From JBEISR01 sp044337705 (GTDB lineage: Bacteria; Planctomycetota; Planctomycetia; Pirellulales; Pirellulaceae), in assembly GCA_044337705.1 (NCBI GenBank), contig JBIINB010000006.1, positions 11,637-75,636 of the forward strand: DNA of 64,000 nt. Direction: 5' to 3'. Below, piece by piece: positions 17,158-25,510 of this stretch. A program made the position numbers and the translations under genes. Within the stretch, counting starts at the first letter, position 1. Each line of letters starts with the position of its first letter. The notes under the pieces are model-generated. The model did no database searches. It saw only the letters and a program-made list of their open reading frames with translations, and was not told the DNA's origin.

Positions 17158-18627
17158 ATGCAGAGCACAGAGCGCAAGTCGGTCTTGGACTTTCATCACG
17201 TGAACCAAATGCCTTGGTTGTTGCTTCTGACAATCGTTTGGCTGGCAACTCCACTGCCGCAAGTGGCAGGGGCTGAGCCGTTGCGTCTGGCGACGTTCGA
17301 TGTGGATGCGTCTCCATCCATCGGTACTCCGATGGCCTACGACCTGACCAAAGGGGTCAGCAACCCATTGCGATTCCGCGGTGTGGTGCTGATGGGCGCA
17401 GGGGAGCCGATCGTGCTGGCCACGGTCGACTGGCTGGGGATCGCCAACGCCAGTCATCTGGAGTTCCGTCGATCGCTGGCAGAAGCAGCTGGCACCTCCG
17501 TCGACCGCGTCGCTCTCCATACGCTCCACCAGCACGACGCTCCCCGATGCGATGGATCGGCCAGCATTTTGCTGGGAGAGAAGTTGTCGGACAAAGGATT
17601 TGACATTCGGCTTTGGCAGCGGGTCCAGAAGGACGCGTCCGATGCGATCCGCAGCGCCCTCCCCAAGGCAAGGGTGGTCACCCACGTCGGGATCGGACAG
17701 GCTCGCGTCGACCAGGTCGCCTCCAACCGACGGATGCTGGATCCCTCGGGAAAAGTCTATGCCGGAAGGATGTCCTCCTGCCGCGACGAGACACTCCGAG
17801 GATTACCCGATGGCGTGATTGATCCGATGCTTCGGACCGTACTGTTCTATGATCAATCGACCCCGATTGCCTGCCTGACCTACTACGCCACGCATCCGCA
17901 AAGCTACTATCGCACCGGAATCGCCAATCCCGATTTCCCAGGAATGGCTCGCGATGCCCGACAAAAGGAGACGGGTGTTTTCCACCTTCACTTCAACGGA
18001 GCCGCCGGGAATGTAGCCGCAGGAAAGTACAACGACGGTTCGGTCCCGATGCGTCAAGTACTTGCCGATCGCGTTGCCGCGGGAATGAAGCGCGCTTGGG
18101 AATCCAGCCAGCCCGAGCCGATTGCGGCATCGGCGGTGCAGTGGAGCCACCAGGAGGTGGTCCTGCCGCTGGCGTCGCATCTGGACCCTGAAGCGTTGCA
18201 GAAACAGGTGGAAGATCCCAACACCCCTACAGCTCGAGCCATCCATGCGGCGGAACAATGGGCTTATTGGAAATGGAACCGCGAGGGGCATGGCAGCCCC
18301 ATCCAATGCCTCCAGCTGAACCAGATCGCCATCCTGCATCTCCCCGGAGAATTGTTCGTCGAGTATCAAATTGCAGCTCAACAGATGGCAGGAGGCAAGC
18401 AAGTCTGCATGGCGGCCTACGGTGACTACGGGCCTTTCTATATTGGTACGCGAGTCGCCTACCCACAGGGTGGCTACGAGACCAGCCCTTCGGCGTCGAA
18501 CGTTTCACCCGAAGTGGAAAAACCGATTCTCGAGGCGATGGAAAAAGCTATGGGGGTCTCCGGTACCGGTGTCCACGCCAGCGATTTCACCGAGACATTC
18601 GGTCCTGGTCCGCCCCTGAAACCTTAG
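17158..18627 (+). CDS. Exported neutral/alkaline ceramidase-like protein
   Basis: The 489-residue protein has a signal peptide (MPWLLLLTIVW then LPQVAGA). Its body follows the neutral ceramidase N-terminal domain layout: a KGVSNPLRFRGVVL strand, VDWLGIAN, LHTLHQHDAPRCDG with zinc-binding histidines, CLTYYATHPQSYYR, and HLHFNGAAGNVAAGKYNDG. Family members hydrolyse amide bonds in sphingolipids, but planctomycete relatives are poorly characterised and the natural substrate is unknown. The ATG at 17158 follows GAGGTGAAAG; a second Met at 17209 would start the signal peptide more tightly. The length is shorter than a full ceramidase because the C-terminal Ig-like domain is absent. Confidence 0.85.
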   Translation: MQSTERKSVLDFHHVNQMPWLLLLTIVWLATPLPQVAGAEPLRLATFDVDASPSIGTPMAYDLTKGVSNPLRFRGVVLMGAGEPIVLATVDWLGIANASHLEFRRSLAEAAGTSVDRVALHTLHQHDAPRCDGSASILLGEKLSDKGFDIRLWQRVQKDASDAIRSALPKARVVTHVGIGQARVDQVASNRRMLDPSGKVYAGRMSSCRDETLRGLPDGVIDPMLRTVLFYDQSTPIACLTYYATHPQSYYRTGIANPDFPGMARDARQKETGVFHLHFNGAAGNVAAGKYNDGSVPMRQVLADRVAAGMKRAWESSQPEPIAASAVQWSHQEVVLPLASHLDPEALQKQVEDPNTPTARAIHAAEQWAYWKWNREGHGSPIQCLQLNQIAILHLPGELFVEYQIAAQQMAGGKQVCMAAYGDYGPFYIGTRVAYPQGGYETSPSASNVSPEVEKPILEAMEKAMGVSGTGVHASDFTETFGPGPPLKP

Positions 18628-18871
18628 CGGCCGATCAGATCTCTCCTCAATGACTCGACCATTCCATCGAGAGATTTTCCAGGCCTCGCTGCCGATGCGA
18701 TGACAGATGGGTTGCTGACTGCACGCGTTCGAGGTGAGATTGTCGGAAAACCGCCGTAAATCAACGCTTGTTTCCGTGCGGCAATTCCCATCTCACCACA
18801 TCGATGAGATAGCGTAGGCTGTGGTTTAGCGAAGTCCGAGATCCAACTAAAGGTTTCATGGAGATCAACCA

Positions 18872-19657
18872 GTGGGAAATTTCGCAGTGGTAACCACATA
18901 CTTCAATCCTTGCGGTTATCAGTCAAGAAGGTTCAACTACGAGGTGTTTTCCGAGGAGTGCAGGAAAAGCGGAGCGGAACTTTTCACGATCGAATGCATT
19001 TTTGGAGAGCAGCAAAGCTTTGACCTGGATCCAGCTCCCAACGTGATCCAACTGCGAGCCTCCAGCGTGCTCTGGCAAAAAGAACGGCTCATCAATCATC
19101 TTGTTGGCTCCTTCATTCCAGACAGTTACTCCAAGATCGCTTGGGCCGATTGCGATTTGATCTTTGAGAATCCCGACTGGGTCACGGAAGCTTCCAAAAT
19201 GCTCGATCACCATCGAGTCATCCAACTCTTCGAGCAGGTGGACCGACTTCCTCGGGGTGGTGGAGTCGGTGATTCGATCGGTGATCGATCCCGAAGTTTT
19301 GCCAGTGTATGGAACGATCCGCAGATAGTTGATCGCGAAGGATGGGACAACCATGGACACACCGGTTACGCTTGGGCCGCCAGGCGTGACCTATTCGAAC
19401 AAGTTGGGCTTTATGACGCTGCGATTCTTGGGAATGGCGATGATCTGATGGCACACGGTTTTGTTGGTGAATTGCTCAGTTTCTGTATCAGGGCAAATTA
19501 CGACCAGGGCCAGGCGATGTTTCGTCATTATCAGGAATGGGCTCAACGAGCTTACCGCTACTGCCAAGGCGATCTGGGATGTATCCATGGGACGGTGTTC
19601 CATCTTTGGCACGGCGACCGTGAAAACCGACGTTACATAGAACGGCACAGGATATGA
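18872..19657 (+). CDS. Glycosyltransferase-like protein (nucleotide-diphospho-sugar fold)
   Basis: The 261-residue cytoplasmic protein has no signal peptide. It opens with FAVVTTYFNPCGY. A DxD-type motif sits in KIAWADCDLIFENPDW, as in GT-A glycosyltransferases, followed by GHTGYAWAARRDLFEQVGLYD and ILGNGDDLMAHGF, which resemble the acceptor and divalent-ion regions of GT2/GT27-type enzymes. The start is a GTG at 18872; a nearby ATG is out of frame. It lies alone beside the 16-bp tandem array and far from other glycan genes, so its pathway is unclear. Family assignment is moderate. Confidence 0.7.
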   Translation: MGNFAVVTTYFNPCGYQSRRFNYEVFSEECRKSGAELFTIECIFGEQQSFDLDPAPNVIQLRASSVLWQKERLINHLVGSFIPDSYSKIAWADCDLIFENPDWVTEASKMLDHHRVIQLFEQVDRLPRGGGVGDSIGDRSRSFASVWNDPQIVDREGWDNHGHTGYAWAARRDLFEQVGLYDAAILGNGDDLMAHGFVGELLSFCIRANYDQGQAMFRHYQEWAQRAYRYCQGDLGCIHGTVFHLWHGDRENRRYIERHRI

Positions 19658-19900
19658 GGAAAATCGGATTCGACCCCTTCGTCGACATCGCTATCGACGA
19701 GGCAGGTTGCTTTCGATAGGCCAGCGATCATCCGAAACTTCATCAGCTTGCCTTGGATCACTTTGCGCTTCGCAAAGAAGATGGCTAACCGGTTTGCCCT
19801 CAGCGCTTGTCCGTGGCCGCGAAAAACGATCACAAGAACCTGACAACAACAGGAAGAGTGAAGCGTGCGACGGACTTTCGGTCGGTCTTGTGGTTTCCCA

Positions 19901-19921
19901 GCACGGGCGGGACGCCCGTGC
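19901..19921. repeat. Palindromic element with a 9-bp stem
   Basis: GCACGGGCG (19901-19909) pairs with CGCCCGTGC (19913-19921) around a 3-base loop. Translation of this element gives the peptide HGRDARAT, which I recall as common in spurious small frames of planctomycete and other genomes, so it is probably a copy of a dispersed repeat. The tandem array starts at its right edge, sharing the last base. Confidence 0.65.
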
Positions 19922-20160
19922 CACGCAATCAGCCAGCCACGCAATCAGCCAGCCACGCAATCAGCCAGCCACGCAATCAGCTAGCCACGCAATCAGCCAG
20001 CCACGCAATCAGCCAGCCACGCAATGAGCCAGCCACGCAATGAGCCAGCCACGCAATGAGCCAGCCACGCAATGAGCCAGCCACGCAATGAGCCAGCCAC
20101 GCAATGAGCCAGCCACGCAATCAGCCAGCCACGCAATCAGCCAGCCACGCAATCAGCCAA
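19921..20160. repeat. Tandem array of 15 units of 16 bp
   Basis: The unit is CCACGCAATCAGCCAG and repeats contiguously 15 times from 19921 to 20160 without spacers. Units 1-6 have C at position 10 (unit 4 also reads CTAG), units 7-12 have G at that position, and units 13-15 have C again. This block pattern shows expansion by local duplication of multi-unit segments. It is not CRISPR, since no spacers exist. No gene spans it. Confidence 0.95.
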
Positions 20161-20212
20161 CCGGGCCACGGCCATCTCGGCCATGCTTTGGCCATCACCC
20201 CTGGAGAAATCG

Positions 20213-20231
20213 CGCCCCCGGTTCGGGGGCG
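20213..20231. repeat. GC-rich hairpin
   Basis: CGCCCCCG (20213-20220) pairs with CGGGGGCG (20224-20231) around GTT, an 8-bp perfect stem. No T run follows on either strand, so it is not a standard terminator. It may be another dispersed palindrome. Confidence 0.5.
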
Positions 20232-20601
20232 ATCGAAGCCGTCGGTGGAATGTTTCGAGCGATTTGAGAGAGGAAGTTTCAAACCAATCGATGCCAAGTT
20301 GGCCTGGAACGACTTTTTTGGGAACCTGTTCGGTGTCTCTGGCGTCTGGCTGGCTTGAAGGGGGACAAATCCCCTTGGACATCCAGATCTTCCTTGCAGA
20401 TCCTGATCCCCCACGCGCCGTCACTTTCTCCGGAATCACGCTCCCGTGATATCCTCGATCGAGGTCGGACGTGTGGCTTGGTAAGTTGACTTTGCGGGAA
20501 ATTCTTCGAGGACGGATGCCATCCTGCCGAAGGAGGGCGACTGGTTCATCGGGGGCGGAACCATTGGTTTTCGGATCGACGGAATCCCAAGGAGTCGCAT
20601 C

Positions 20602-23031
20602 ATGTCGACGATCTACAGAGTGTTTCCGATGAAAAGCCAGATCCTGCTGTGCTTGACCGTGTGGCTTGGAATCCTGCATGGTTTCTCCATGGCGCAAGGT
20701 TTCCTGATCGATCAATCGTCTGGTGTATCTCACCATCGACTGCCGCGTCCCTGGCCGCCTCACCCCCCGTATCCACCTCATCCACCGCTACCTCCCCCTC
20801 CTCCACCTCCGCCGATGATTCAGTACGGCATCAAGTCGCTGGAGATCGACGCTCGGATCCGCAGCGCAGTGGCCCAGATCTCGCTGAGCCAGACCTTCGT
20901 CAATGAAGGACCGCGGGTGATCGAGGCGAAGTGTCTTTTTCCGATGCCGCCCGGTGCGGTGGTTCAGGACGTGTCGATGCTGGTGGATGGGAAGGAACTG
21001 GCAGGTCAGCTTTTAACGAGCGAGGAAGCGCAGCGCATCTACCAGGGGCACCTGCAGCGGATGCGTGACCCGGCGCTGGTTCAGTGGGTAGGACATGGGC
21101 TACTGGAAACCAGCGTCTTCCCGATTCCGCCGGGCGCTGAGCGAACGGTGACGCTGCGGTACTCCGAGCTTCTGGAGTCTTCTGACGGGATGCTGCATTG
21201 GCAGGTCCCGCTCCGCGCCAGCAGTTACTCCATCAAGCCGATAGAAAAAGTTCGGCTGACGGCATTCATCGAGCAGGATCAACCACTGGCCAGCATCTAT
21301 TCTCCCTCACATTCTGTGACCACCGAAAAACATACGGCACAGTCGGCCACCGTACGATTGGAGTCGAATCAGACTGTTCCCAAATCGAACTTCCGACTGC
21401 TTCTCTCCACAGGCAAACATTCCAAGCTGGCCGACTGGCTGGCCTACCATCCCGCGGCCGACGAGCCTGGCTACTTTTTGATGCTCTTTCATCCCGACCA
21501 GGCAGCCTTCGCCGACCCCAAGCTTGCGGAGGCAGCCAAGGTCCCGAAGGACGTCGTCCTGCTGTTGGACAAGTCGGGGAGCATGCGAGGTGCCAAGATC
21601 GATCAGGCGCGCCAGGCGCTACTGGAGGTGCTGGAAGACCTGGCGCCTCAGGATCGCTTCGGCATCGTCGTCTACGATCAGGTTGCCAGCACCTTTCGCC
21701 CTGCGTTGGTGGAAAAATCGGATGCGACATCGCTGGAAAGTGCCCTCGGCTTCATCCGTTCGCTGGCCGCTTCCGGCTCGACGAACATGGAAATGGGACT
21801 GCACGATGCACTCGCGATGCTGGAAAAATCGGATCGCCCCAGCTACCTGGTCCATTTGTCGGATGGAGTTCCGACGATCGGCCAGAGAGATCCTCGCAAG
21901 ATCGCAGTTCAAGCCCTGCAATGGAACAGCCGCAAGGTGCGCATGTTCTCCTTTGGCGTCGGTCACGATGTGAACAGTCGACTACTGAACCAATTGAGCC
22001 GTGATGGCCGCGGCAAAACCTACTTTGTGGCTCCAGAGGAGCCGATCGAGGCATCGGTTTCGGCGCTCTCGCAGAGACTGGGACAGCCCGCGCTGAGCGA
22101 TATTCGTTGGGAGTTACGGGATGCGACCGGCAAGGTGCTGACGCTGAGCGAAGTGGAACCGGCCCAGATCTACGATCTGTTCCAAGGAGACCAGGCGACG
22201 ATTGTTGGGCGATACCAAGGTGCGGGCCAGGTCCAGCTGGTGGTGCGCGGCAGTGTGGCGGGTGAGGAAAAGGAGTGGACCGAGCCGATCGACCTTACTT
22301 TGCCCAAGCGGCCCCAGGAGAACGCCTTCATCGCGCCCCTTTGGGCTTCGCGCAGAGTCGCTTCGCTGATCGATGAGATCGATCTGGAGGGGCAGACACC
22401 GGAGCGAGTGAAGCTGCTGGTCGACCTGGCCAAACGCTATGGTATCCTGACCGAGTACACCGCATTTCTGGCGGATGAGACAGCGCCGGGTGCCTCGCCG
22501 CTCGATCGGGAGTCGCGCGTGGTCGAGGAACTGAAGCGACTAGGGGAAGAATCGGGGCAACTGGGGTTTCAACAGCGCGCCGGAAACCGGAAGAGCATCG
22601 AGGCAGCAAATCTGTCGGATGCCCTAGCGGCTCAGAGCAGTTCTCTGCAAAGAGGACTGGCTGCAAGGTCAGCCGCAGGAAGGCCACCCGGTGGACCGGC
22701 AGGAGGCACCGCCGGAGGATTGGGCGGATTGGCGCCGCCTGGCCCGCCCGGTGCCCCACCACCAGCCGACTCGGCCGTACCCAATGGCACCAGCAAGGCA
22801 CCTTCGCTTCCGATTCTGCAATCGGGCGATCGCGCCTTCTTCCAGAAGGACGGCCAGTGGGTCGACTCCCAATTGCTCGATCAACTCCCCAAGGAATGGA
22901 CCAGCATCGCGAGGTTCAGCGAACCTTACTTCCAGCTTCTCATGAGGCATCAAGACGCACTGGAAGGAGTTCTGGAAGTGGAGTTGCCGGTGTTGGTGCA
23001 GCTGGATGGGAAGGTCTATCGCATTGAATGA
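20602..23031 (+). CDS. Exported VIT and VWA domain protein
   Basis: The 809-residue protein starts with a signal peptide (ILLCLTVWLGILHGFSMAQG). A proline-rich stretch (residues about 48-71) comes next, then a VIT domain (about 72-200: IEAKCLFPMPPGAVVQD). A von Willebrand A domain follows (about 312-490) with the metal site LLLDKSGSM. The layout resembles inter-alpha-trypsin-inhibitor heavy chains. A Gly/Pro-rich linker lies near 690-720, and the C-terminus is unassigned. Such proteins are thought to act at the cell envelope in adhesion or assembly; the bacterial role is not established. The ATG at 20602 follows AAGGAG seven bases upstream. Confidence 0.9.
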   Translation: MSTIYRVFPMKSQILLCLTVWLGILHGFSMAQGFLIDQSSGVSHHRLPRPWPPHPPYPPHPPLPPPPPPPPMIQYGIKSLEIDARIRSAVAQISLSQTFVNEGPRVIEAKCLFPMPPGAVVQDVSMLVDGKELAGQLLTSEEAQRIYQGHLQRMRDPALVQWVGHGLLETSVFPIPPGAERTVTLRYSELLESSDGMLHWQVPLRASSYSIKPIEKVRLTAFIEQDQPLASIYSPSHSVTTEKHTAQSATVRLESNQTVPKSNFRLLLSTGKHSKLADWLAYHPAADEPGYFLMLFHPDQAAFADPKLAEAAKVPKDVVLLLDKSGSMRGAKIDQARQALLEVLEDLAPQDRFGIVVYDQVASTFRPALVEKSDATSLESALGFIRSLAASGSTNMEMGLHDALAMLEKSDRPSYLVHLSDGVPTIGQRDPRKIAVQALQWNSRKVRMFSFGVGHDVNSRLLNQLSRDGRGKTYFVAPEEPIEASVSALSQRLGQPALSDIRWELRDATGKVLTLSEVEPAQIYDLFQGDQATIVGRYQGAGQVQLVVRGSVAGEEKEWTEPIDLTLPKRPQENAFIAPLWASRRVASLIDEIDLEGQTPERVKLLVDLAKRYGILTEYTAFLADETAPGASPLDRESRVVEELKRLGEESGQLGFQQRAGNRKSIEAANLSDALAAQSSSLQRGLAARSAAGRPPGGPAGGTAGGLGGLAPPGPPGAPPPADSAVPNGTSKAPSLPILQSGDRAFFQKDGQWVDSQLLDQLPKEWTSIARFSEPYFQLLMRHQDALEGVLEVELPVLVQLDGKVYRIE

Positions 23032-23124
23032 ACGGTCTTAGGCAGTGAGGTTTTCTGATAAAACTGGGGAAGGCCGGAACGCCAGGTGACGGCCCTCCCT
23101 TGTTGCCCCAGAAGGAATCTTCTG

Positions 23125-24177
23125 ATGATCTCACTCCGTGCCTCTCATCTGCCATTTTTTCTTGCGCTGACTGCCATTCTGGTTATTATGGCGGCAGCGG
23201 GGATGCCAGCCAACAGCCTGCACGGCCAGACTCCATCTGGCTGGGAGCTGCTGGGGCGAGGCGTCAACTACGGAAACATGCTGGAAGCTCCAACCGAAGG
23301 CGAATGGGGTCTTCGTTTCGATGATCGTTGGCCTCAGCAGATTCGTCAGGCAGGATTCGATACCGTGCGGCTGCCCGTTCGCTGGTCAACTCATACCGAC
23401 CCGAATCCTCCTTATCGAATCGATCCTGCATTCCTTGAACGGGTCCAGTCCATCATCGATCGCAACCTGAAGCAGAACCTGCGGGTCGTCGTCAATCTGC
23501 ATCATTACGAAGAGCTGTTTGCTGATCCTCAGGGACATCGCGAACGTTTCTTGGCAATCTGGAAGCAACTCGCCGAAGCCTTCCAGTCGGCTCCTGCGAA
23601 TCTCTACTTGGAACCGCTCAATGAGCCGCATGACAAACTTCAGGGGGAACTTTGGAATGAACTGCTGGTGGAGGTGCTGACGGTGATCCGCCCAAAGCAT
23701 CCCGACCGTTGGATCGTTGCCGGGCCTGACTTCTGGAGCAACGTGTCGGCGTTGCCACGACTGAAATTCCCAGAGAAAGATCGAAGACTGATCGTCACCG
23801 TCCACTACTATCTTCCCTTTGCCTTTACCCATCAGGGGGCTCCTTGGAATCAGCCGGTCCTGCCGACGGGATTGAACTGGGACGGGACTGCCGAGCAGCA
23901 GAAGGCGATGGATGACGATTTTGATCTGGTGATCGACTGGGCAAAAAAGGAGGACCGACCGATCTACATCGGCGAGTTTGGCGCCTTTGAGAAAGCGCCG
24001 TTGGAATCTCGCGCGCGCTGGACTCAGGCGGTTCGGGAACGCTGCGAAAAGCATCGGATGGGATGGAGTTATTGGGAGCTGGCATCCGGCTTTGGGATTC
24101 TTGATCCAGCCACCGGTAGGTGGCGTGAACCTCTGCTGAAAGCGCTGATCCCATCAGTCCAGCCAGAAGGTCGATGA
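23125..24177 (+). CDS. Exported glycoside hydrolase family 5 (cellulase-like)
   Basis: The 350-residue protein has a signal peptide (FFLALTAILVIMAAAGM). The GH5 barrel shows all expected blocks: GRGVNYGNMLEAP, FDTVRLPVRW, VVVNLHHYEEL, YLEPLNEPHD (acid/base Glu), IVTVHYYLPFAFTHQG and IYIGEFGAFE (nucleophile Glu), then GWSYWELASGFGILD. It should cleave beta-1,4-linked glucan or a related polysaccharide outside the cytoplasm. The ATG at 23125 follows AAGGAA; an in-frame extension to 23086 is rejected. It is followed 13 bp later by nnrE, which is metabolically unrelated. Confidence 0.93.
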   Translation: MISLRASHLPFFLALTAILVIMAAAGMPANSLHGQTPSGWELLGRGVNYGNMLEAPTEGEWGLRFDDRWPQQIRQAGFDTVRLPVRWSTHTDPNPPYRIDPAFLERVQSIIDRNLKQNLRVVVNLHHYEELFADPQGHRERFLAIWKQLAEAFQSAPANLYLEPLNEPHDKLQGELWNELLVEVLTVIRPKHPDRWIVAGPDFWSNVSALPRLKFPEKDRRLIVTVHYYLPFAFTHQGAPWNQPVLPTGLNWDGTAEQQKAMDDDFDLVIDWAKKEDRPIYIGEFGAFEKAPLESRARWTQAVRERCEKHRMGWSYWELASGFGILDPATGRWREPLLKALIPSVQPEGR

Positions 24178-24190
24178 ACTGGAGGAAGCG

Positions 24191-24868
24191 ATGGCTTTAC
24201 GATTTTCTGTCTCGCTTGCCCGTCAAGTCGATCGGATTGCGATCGAGCGGTTTGGGATGTCCAGCCTGGTGCTGATGGAGAATGCCGGACGGGGTGTAGC
24301 CGATCGGTTACTGCCAGTCGCCTCGGGCTCCAAACCGATCGTCCTTCTTTGTGGCACCGGTAACAATGGTGGAGATGGGTTGGTGGTTGCGCGCCATTTG
24401 CTGTTTGCCCAATTGCCGGTATCAATCTGGATGATGGGGAGCATCGAACGGCTGACATCCGATGCAATGGCCAACTACCTGATCCTACAGCAGGCTGGAG
24501 TCATGGTGCGTTTTGCGGCTGAGCAGTTTTCGGCACTTCAGAGAGAGATTCAGGATGCCGATATCCTCGTCGATGCCATGCTTGGAACAGGTGCCCATGG
24601 GGCACCGCGAGGCGTCATGGCCGAAGTCATTCTGCAGACCAATCGCTCGGATGCTCTGCGCGTCGCGATCGATCTACCCACCGGACTGGATGCCGATACG
24701 GGCCAAGTACATCAGCCGACCTTCATGGCCGACCGCACCTACACCTTCGTTGCTGCCAAAACCGGGTTCGACCATCCTGATGCGCAGTGCTATCTGGGAG
24801 CGGTGGAGGTGCTGCCAATCGGAATCCCCTCGGTGGTACTGGACCTGGCGCTGAAAAGGGGGCCTTAA
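24191..24868 (+). CDS. nnrE: NAD(P)H-hydrate epimerase (YjeF N-terminal domain)
   Basis: The 225-residue stand-alone YjeF_N protein interconverts R and S forms of hydrated NAD(P)H so that the dehydratase can repair them. Visible blocks are LMENAGRGVAD, VLLCGTGNNGGDGLVVARHL (nucleotide site), DILVDAMLGTGAHGAPRG and RVAIDLPTGLDADTG. The usual single-protein fusion with the dehydratase is split here: nnrD is a separate gene at 39724. GGAGGAAGCG precedes the ATG at 24191. The last dozen residues are the normal end of the domain. Confidence 0.92.
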   Translation: MALRFSVSLARQVDRIAIERFGMSSLVLMENAGRGVADRLLPVASGSKPIVLLCGTGNNGGDGLVVARHLLFAQLPVSIWMMGSIERLTSDAMANYLILQQAGVMVRFAAEQFSALQREIQDADILVDAMLGTGAHGAPRGVMAEVILQTNRSDALRVAIDLPTGLDADTGQVHQPTFMADRTYTFVAAKTGFDHPDAQCYLGAVEVLPIGIPSVVLDLALKRGP

Positions 24869-24984
24869 GGTTCGTTTTTACTTCTCGAATCAAAGCGCTT
24901 CGGGCCTGTTTCAGGCACCGATGGGAGGGCTAGCAGCAAGCAGAATGCAGCAACAGTCCCGGGGTGGGGCGACACGATCGATAC

Positions 24985-25076
24985 AGGCCCTTCGGGCCTA
25001 TGGACCAAAGTGATCGGCCTTGTTTACCGGGGGACTTTTCGTCACCCCGGCATTCAAACTATTGGCCCTTCGGGCC
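24985..25076. repeat. Cluster of short GC hairpins downstream of convergent genes
   Basis: AGGCCC-TTC-GGGCCT lies at 24985-24999 and GGCCC-TTC-GGGCC at 25064-25076. CCGGGG/CCCCGG, with a 12-base loop, lies between them at 25027-25050. They sit between the convergent nnrE and lipoprotein genes. They may act as terminators for one or both, although only the last is followed by a short T-rich stretch on the plus strand. Confidence 0.45.
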
Positions 25077-25096
25077 TCTTTGCTGTTGAGGCAACC

Positions 25097-25510
25097 TTAG
25101 AAATCCGCTGTCTCGATGTACTGGATGTTTTCACCAGCTGACTCCGGCACCACGAAATCCTTGGTGGCCGACTCCAGCCCGATGTCGATATCCTGTTCGA
25201 TGGCGTTGAAGATCTGCTTGCCACTGTAGAACATCGGAACCTGTTTGCCGTCATAGCCGGCGATCCGGACTCGGTATCTTCCAGGAAGCAAACCGTCGTC
25301 GGGGTTGGCCGACGAATCGTACTTGCCCTCCTTGATAACGTACTGCCGTACCTGACCGTTGGCGATCGTGACATCAGGAGTGAATGTGACTTCTCCTGCA
25401 GGGACGGGTGATCCTTTGAAGGTCACCGTCCCGGAGATCTGTCCGGATGGTGTCTTGCTGGAACATCCCGTGATGACCAGCATCAACCCAAGTAGCAAAC
25501 GAATCATCAT
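25097..25510 (-). CDS. Small lipoprotein with carboxypeptidase-regulatory-like fold
   Basis: The 137-residue protein has a lipoprotein signal: MMIRLLLGLMLVITGC, with the lipobox cysteine in ITGC. A beta-sandwich follows: GQISGTVTFKGSPVPAGEVTFTP, then PGRYRVRIAGYDG. This is the transthyretin/carboxypeptidase-regulatory fold common in planctomycete lipoproteins. The ATG at 25510 overlaps the DUF1559 stop as ATGA, which sets the start. In planctomycetes such proteins commonly follow DUF1559 genes, so the two are probably one unit. Their joint function is unknown. Confidence 0.88.
   Translation of the reverse strand: MMIRLLLGLMLVITGCSSKTPSGQISGTVTFKGSPVPAGEVTFTPDVTIANGQVRQYVIKEGKYDSSANPDDGLLPGRYRVRIAGYDGKQVPMFYSGKQIFNAIEQDIDIGLESATKDFVVPESAGENIQYIETADF

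Larger units (their letters stand above)
19658..20601. other. Gene-free region holding a palindrome and a 15-copy tandem array
   Basis: About 940 bp contain no plausible gene on either strand. The short open frames that cross the array exist only because a 16-bp period cycles through all three frames. The palindrome, the array and a second hairpin are listed separately. The right third, up to 20601, should carry the promoter for the VIT/VWA gene. Confidence 0.6.

Noticed and set aside
19707..20043. Short open frames crossing the tandem array
   Set aside because: They encode only the cycling 16-bp unit and vary with the frame chosen, so they are not genes.
19921..20160. CRISPR array candidate because of regular repeats
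   Set aside because: The units are contiguous 16-mers with no spacers, and no cas genes are nearby.
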